Shown here: piece after piece, positions 61,682 through 64,000 of the stretch
How the letters are laid out: each line of letters starts with the position of its first letter
How positions within the stretch are numbered: position 1 is the first letter of the stretch
From: VYFG01 sp965248685
Lineage (GTDB): Bacteria > Pseudomonadota > Gammaproteobacteria > Arenicellales > Poriferihabitantaceae
DNA: 64,000 nt
Assembly: GCA_965248685.1 (NCBI GenBank)
Contig: CBDFKC010000003.1
Span: 558,001-622,000 of the forward strand
Direction: 5' to 3'
Notes under the pieces: generated by a model
The model's input: the letters and a program-made list of their open reading frames with translations, nothing else
What the model was told of the DNA's origin: nothing
Database searches by the model: none
Made by a program: the position numbers and the translations under genes

Positions 61682-63742
61682 ATGATCCCGGAAAAACCAA
61701 CAGTGAACAAGCATTTCCCATCCATATTCAAGCCACTCCAGCTGGCAAACACCCAGCTAGACAACCGAGTGGTTATGGGGTCTATGCATACTGGTTTGGA
61801 GGACCGTTTCTGGAACTACGGTAAGCTCTCTGCGTATTTTGCCGAACGGGCCCGGGGTGGGGGCCCAGGATTAATCATTACCGGAGGCATCAGTCCAAAT
61901 CGACGTGGTTGGTTGGCGCCATTTGGCGGAACCATGAACTGGCCAACTGATGTGCTCAACCACCGCCGTATTACCGGAGCGGTCCACCAGGAAGGAGGTA
62001 AAATTTGTATGCAAATCCTTCACGCGGGACGTTATGGTTACCACCCGTTTAATGTTTCTGCATCTGGAATAAAAGCACCGATTAACAAATTCAGCCCGCG
62101 AGCACTGGATCAAAGTGGTATCGAAAAACAGATAAAAGCCTACGTGAGATGCGCCAGGCTGGCCCAGCGCTCTGGATATGATGGGGTAGAGGTGATGGGC
62201 TCGGAAGGATATTTCATTAACCAGTTTTTGTGCACCCGTACCAATCAGCGTACTGATCGCTGGGGTGGTAGCTTTGAAAACCGCTCTCGACTCGCGATAG
62301 AAATCGTGGACCGAATCCGTAGCGCAGTAGGTTCGGATTTTATAATCATCTATCGGTTGTCGATGATGGATCTGGTTGAAGATGGCCTCCATTGGAACGA
62401 AATAGTCAGTTTGGGTAAGGCGATTGAGCAGGCGGGGGCGAGCGCTATAAATTCCGGTATCGGCTGGCACGAAGCAAGAATACCTACCATTGTAACCTCG
62501 GTCCCCCTCGCTGCCTTTTCCCGGGTGAGCAAAAAATTTCGAGAGCAGGTGTCGATCCCGGTAATTGCAACTAATCGAATTAATTCTCCGGATGCAGCGG
62601 AACGTTTATTGGCCGAGGGGCATTGCGATTTAGTTTCCATGGCCAGGCCTTTTCTCGCCGACCCCCGATTAATCCAAAAATCCAAAGTCGGCGCAGATCA
62701 AGAAATCAACACCTGTATTGCCTGCAATCAAGCATGCCTGGATTTCATATTTAATGGCAAGAAGGCGACTTGCATGGTTAATCCCAGAGCATGTCGGGAA
62801 ACCAGCCTGGTGTACGTTCCCACCCAAAGGACCCAAAAAGTCGCAGTAGTTGGCGCAGGGCCAGCGGGATTGGCTACCGCTGCAACGGCCGCAGAGCGGG
62901 GGCATCGGGTTATTCTGTTCGAATCGAATAATCAGATTGGTGGCCAGTTCAATATAGCCCGGGCTATTCCGGGCAAACAAGACTTTGCTGAAACCCTGCG
63001 CTATTACCAGACGAAGCTGGATAAATATGAGGTCGATATCAGATTAAATCAAACCGCTACCACGGAGCAGATACGTGGTGAAAAATTTGATCATATTGTG
63101 ATTGCAACCGGGGTAATACCGCGACCAATAAACCTACCCGGAAACACTCACCCCATGGTGTATCGCTACGACGAGGTCGTGTTGGAGAACAAACCGGTAG
63201 GCAAACGGGTAGCGATCATTGGCGCAGGAGGTATTGGGTTTGACCTTGCCGAGTATCTGCTGCACAGGGAGATAGAAGGGGACAACCAGGAAAAGCTTGA
63301 GGCATGGTATGCGGAATGGGGTATCGATCCGATCTATGAAAGCCAGGGCTCGCTGGTACCGCAACAAGTGGAACCTCCGGTCCGGGAAATTTACCTATTA
63401 CAGCGCAAAACCACTCCCCATGGTCGAAGTCTCGGTAAAACTTCTGGCTGGGTTCATCGCTTACAAATGCGTAAAAATGGAGTGCGGATGCTCGGTGGTG
63501 TCAAATATGAATCCATTGACGACCGTGGACTGCATATTCAGGTAGGGGAAGAAAAGCAATTACTGGAAGTGGATAATGTGATTATTTGTGCAGGCCAGTT
63601 GTCGGTAAACCAGCTCTACCAGCAGCTGAATCCATACGGCAAAGATAATAAGGTGCACTTAATTGGCGGCGCATTCTTGGCGGCAGAAGTTGATGCCCGA
63701 CGTGCTATCCAGCAGGGAGCAGAGCTCGCGGCCCGGATATAA
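61682..63742 (+). CDS. fadH: 2,4-dienoyl-CoA reductase (NADPH), FadH-like
   Basis: FadH, 686 residues, reduces 2,4-dienoyl-CoA to 3-enoyl-CoA in degradation of unsaturated fatty acids. N-terminal Old-Yellow-Enzyme FMN barrel (to about 350; SGYDGVEVMGSEGYFINQF), 4Fe-4S Cys in NTCIACNQACLDFIF and ATCMVNPRAC, then a glutathione-reductase-like domain with FAD motif VAVVGAGPAGLATAATAAERG and NADP motif VAIIGAGGIGFDLA. The domain order and Cys pattern match FadH. With FadD-like it marks a fatty-acid utilisation region. Confidence 0.95.
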   Translation: MIPEKPTVNKHFPSIFKPLQLANTQLDNRVVMGSMHTGLEDRFWNYGKLSAYFAERARGGGPGLIITGGISPNRRGWLAPFGGTMNWPTDVLNHRRITGAVHQEGGKICMQILHAGRYGYHPFNVSASGIKAPINKFSPRALDQSGIEKQIKAYVRCARLAQRSGYDGVEVMGSEGYFINQFLCTRTNQRTDRWGGSFENRSRLAIEIVDRIRSAVGSDFIIIYRLSMMDLVEDGLHWNEIVSLGKAIEQAGASAINSGIGWHEARIPTIVTSVPLAAFSRVSKKFREQVSIPVIATNRINSPDAAERLLAEGHCDLVSMARPFLADPRLIQKSKVGADQEINTCIACNQACLDFIFNGKKATCMVNPRACRETSLVYVPTQRTQKVAVVGAGPAGLATAATAAERGHRVILFESNNQIGGQFNIARAIPGKQDFAETLRYYQTKLDKYEVDIRLNQTATTEQIRGEKFDHIVIATGVIPRPINLPGNTHPMVYRYDEVVLENKPVGKRVAIIGAGGIGFDLAEYLLHREIEGDNQEKLEAWYAEWGIDPIYESQGSLVPQQVEPPVREIYLLQRKTTPHGRSLGKTSGWVHRLQMRKNGVRMLGGVKYESIDDRGLHIQVGEEKQLLEVDNVIICAGQLSVNQLYQQLNPYGKDNKVHLIGGAFLAAEVDARRAIQQGAELAARI

Positions 63743-63745
63743 CTG

Positions 63746-64000
63746 ATGGATCCCCTTGTGCTGATTGGGCCGGCGTATAGCGTTTATGTCCGCATCGTCA
63801 GGATGGTGCTGATTGAAAAATCCATTCCATTCGAAACCCGGGAGTTTGATATTTTTGATCCCGCTGCTCACCCAGTGGATTATCGACAGCGGCATCCATT
63901 TTCCAAGGTGCCGCTATTGTGTGATGCCGGTTTCGATTTGTTTGAGACTTCAGCTATTGTGCGATATCTCGACCAGAAGTATCCCGCGCCCGGGTTTACC
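63746..64000 (+). CDS. Glutathione S-transferase family protein, cut by window edge
   Basis: The first 85 residues of a GST-like protein, 4 bases after fadH, so probably co-transcribed. The thioredoxin-like N-terminus is visible: LIGPAYSVYVRIVRMVLIEK, the cis-Pro in FSKVPLL, and the glutathione contact ETSAIVRYLD. The rest lies outside the window. Confidence 0.88.
   Translation, partial: MDPLVLIGPAYSVYVRIVRMVLIEKSIPFETREFDIFDPAAHPVDYRQRHPFSKVPLLCDAGFDLFETSAIVRYLDQKYPAPGFT

Overview
The window is a 64 kb piece of a gammaproteobacterial chromosome, probably from a free-living, possibly marine, member of a Pseudomonas/Cellvibrio/Chromatiales-like lineage. The evidence is the gene content and order: rpe-gph-trpE-trpG-trpC, nadD-rsfS-rlmH-maf-rng, sthA, sfsA, apaH, a gammaproteobacterial GyrB with the long TOPRIM insertion, DnaA/DnaN, FadH and FadD. 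No order-level assignment can be made from reading alone. Coding density is high in the core regions, and many neighbouring genes overlap by 4 to 10 bases.

Layout. 0-13 kb is accessory DNA: a small secreted protein, a MacA/MacB-like export operon on the minus strand, a DUF6502-like protein beside a lipoprotein with a 9-bp minisatellite, a scar holding a truncated duplicate of a quinone-reductase gene and a transposase remnant, a large TPR-CHAT lipoprotein, a GNAT acetyltransferase, and an ArsR/SRPBCC/membrane operon with a perfect palindrome in front of it. 13-21 kb is a minus-strand run of small stand-alone enzymes and membrane proteins: quinone reductase, DUF4442, GST, YbaK, VOC, DUF2238, two GFA proteins, PaaI-type thioesterase, DOPA-dioxygenase family, DUF2277 and DUF3303. 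21-28 kb is a plus-strand housekeeping run: CopD-like protein, TlpA-like thioredoxin, nadD, rsfS, rlmH, maf, rng, cytochrome c5-like protein and gluQ. A 239-bp inverted-repeat element sits exactly between rlmH and maf. 28-35 kb holds apeB, apaH, mlaA, a dual-specificity phosphatase, sfsA, a UPF0104 membrane protein, a HlyU-like protein and sthA. 35-48 kb holds a class V aminotransferase, a DegQ-like protease, rpe, gph, a Trp-rich leader peptide, trpE-trpG-trpC (no trpD), an OsmC-like protein, an AI-2E-family transporter, a DUF2007 protein, mrcB and a YihY-like protein. 48-58 kb is the replication-origin neighbourhood: arsC, an HD-domain protein, gyrB, an 820-bp gap with two parS sites and no recF, dnaN, a region with DnaA boxes, dnaA, another region with DnaA boxes, then a CpxA/CpxR/CpxP-like stress-response set. 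58-64 kb carries fatty-acid degradation genes: FadD-like ligase, an MFS transporter, FadH, and the start of a GST gene cut by the window edge.

The points most worth a second look are: the mobile-element insertion whose target duplication is the rlmH stop codon; the lack of recF (and of rpmH) around dnaA/dnaN/gyrB with two parS sites in the vacated gap; a gluQ gene with no ATG, GTG or TTG upstream of its conserved N-terminal motif; a 22-residue Trp-rich leader in front of trpE; and a lipid-anchored TPR-CHAT (caspase-like) protein with twelve exact 42-residue repeats. I did not find a complete, clearly new multi-gene system; the TPR-CHAT lipoprotein and the DUF6502/minisatellite-lipoprotein pair are the nearest candidates.
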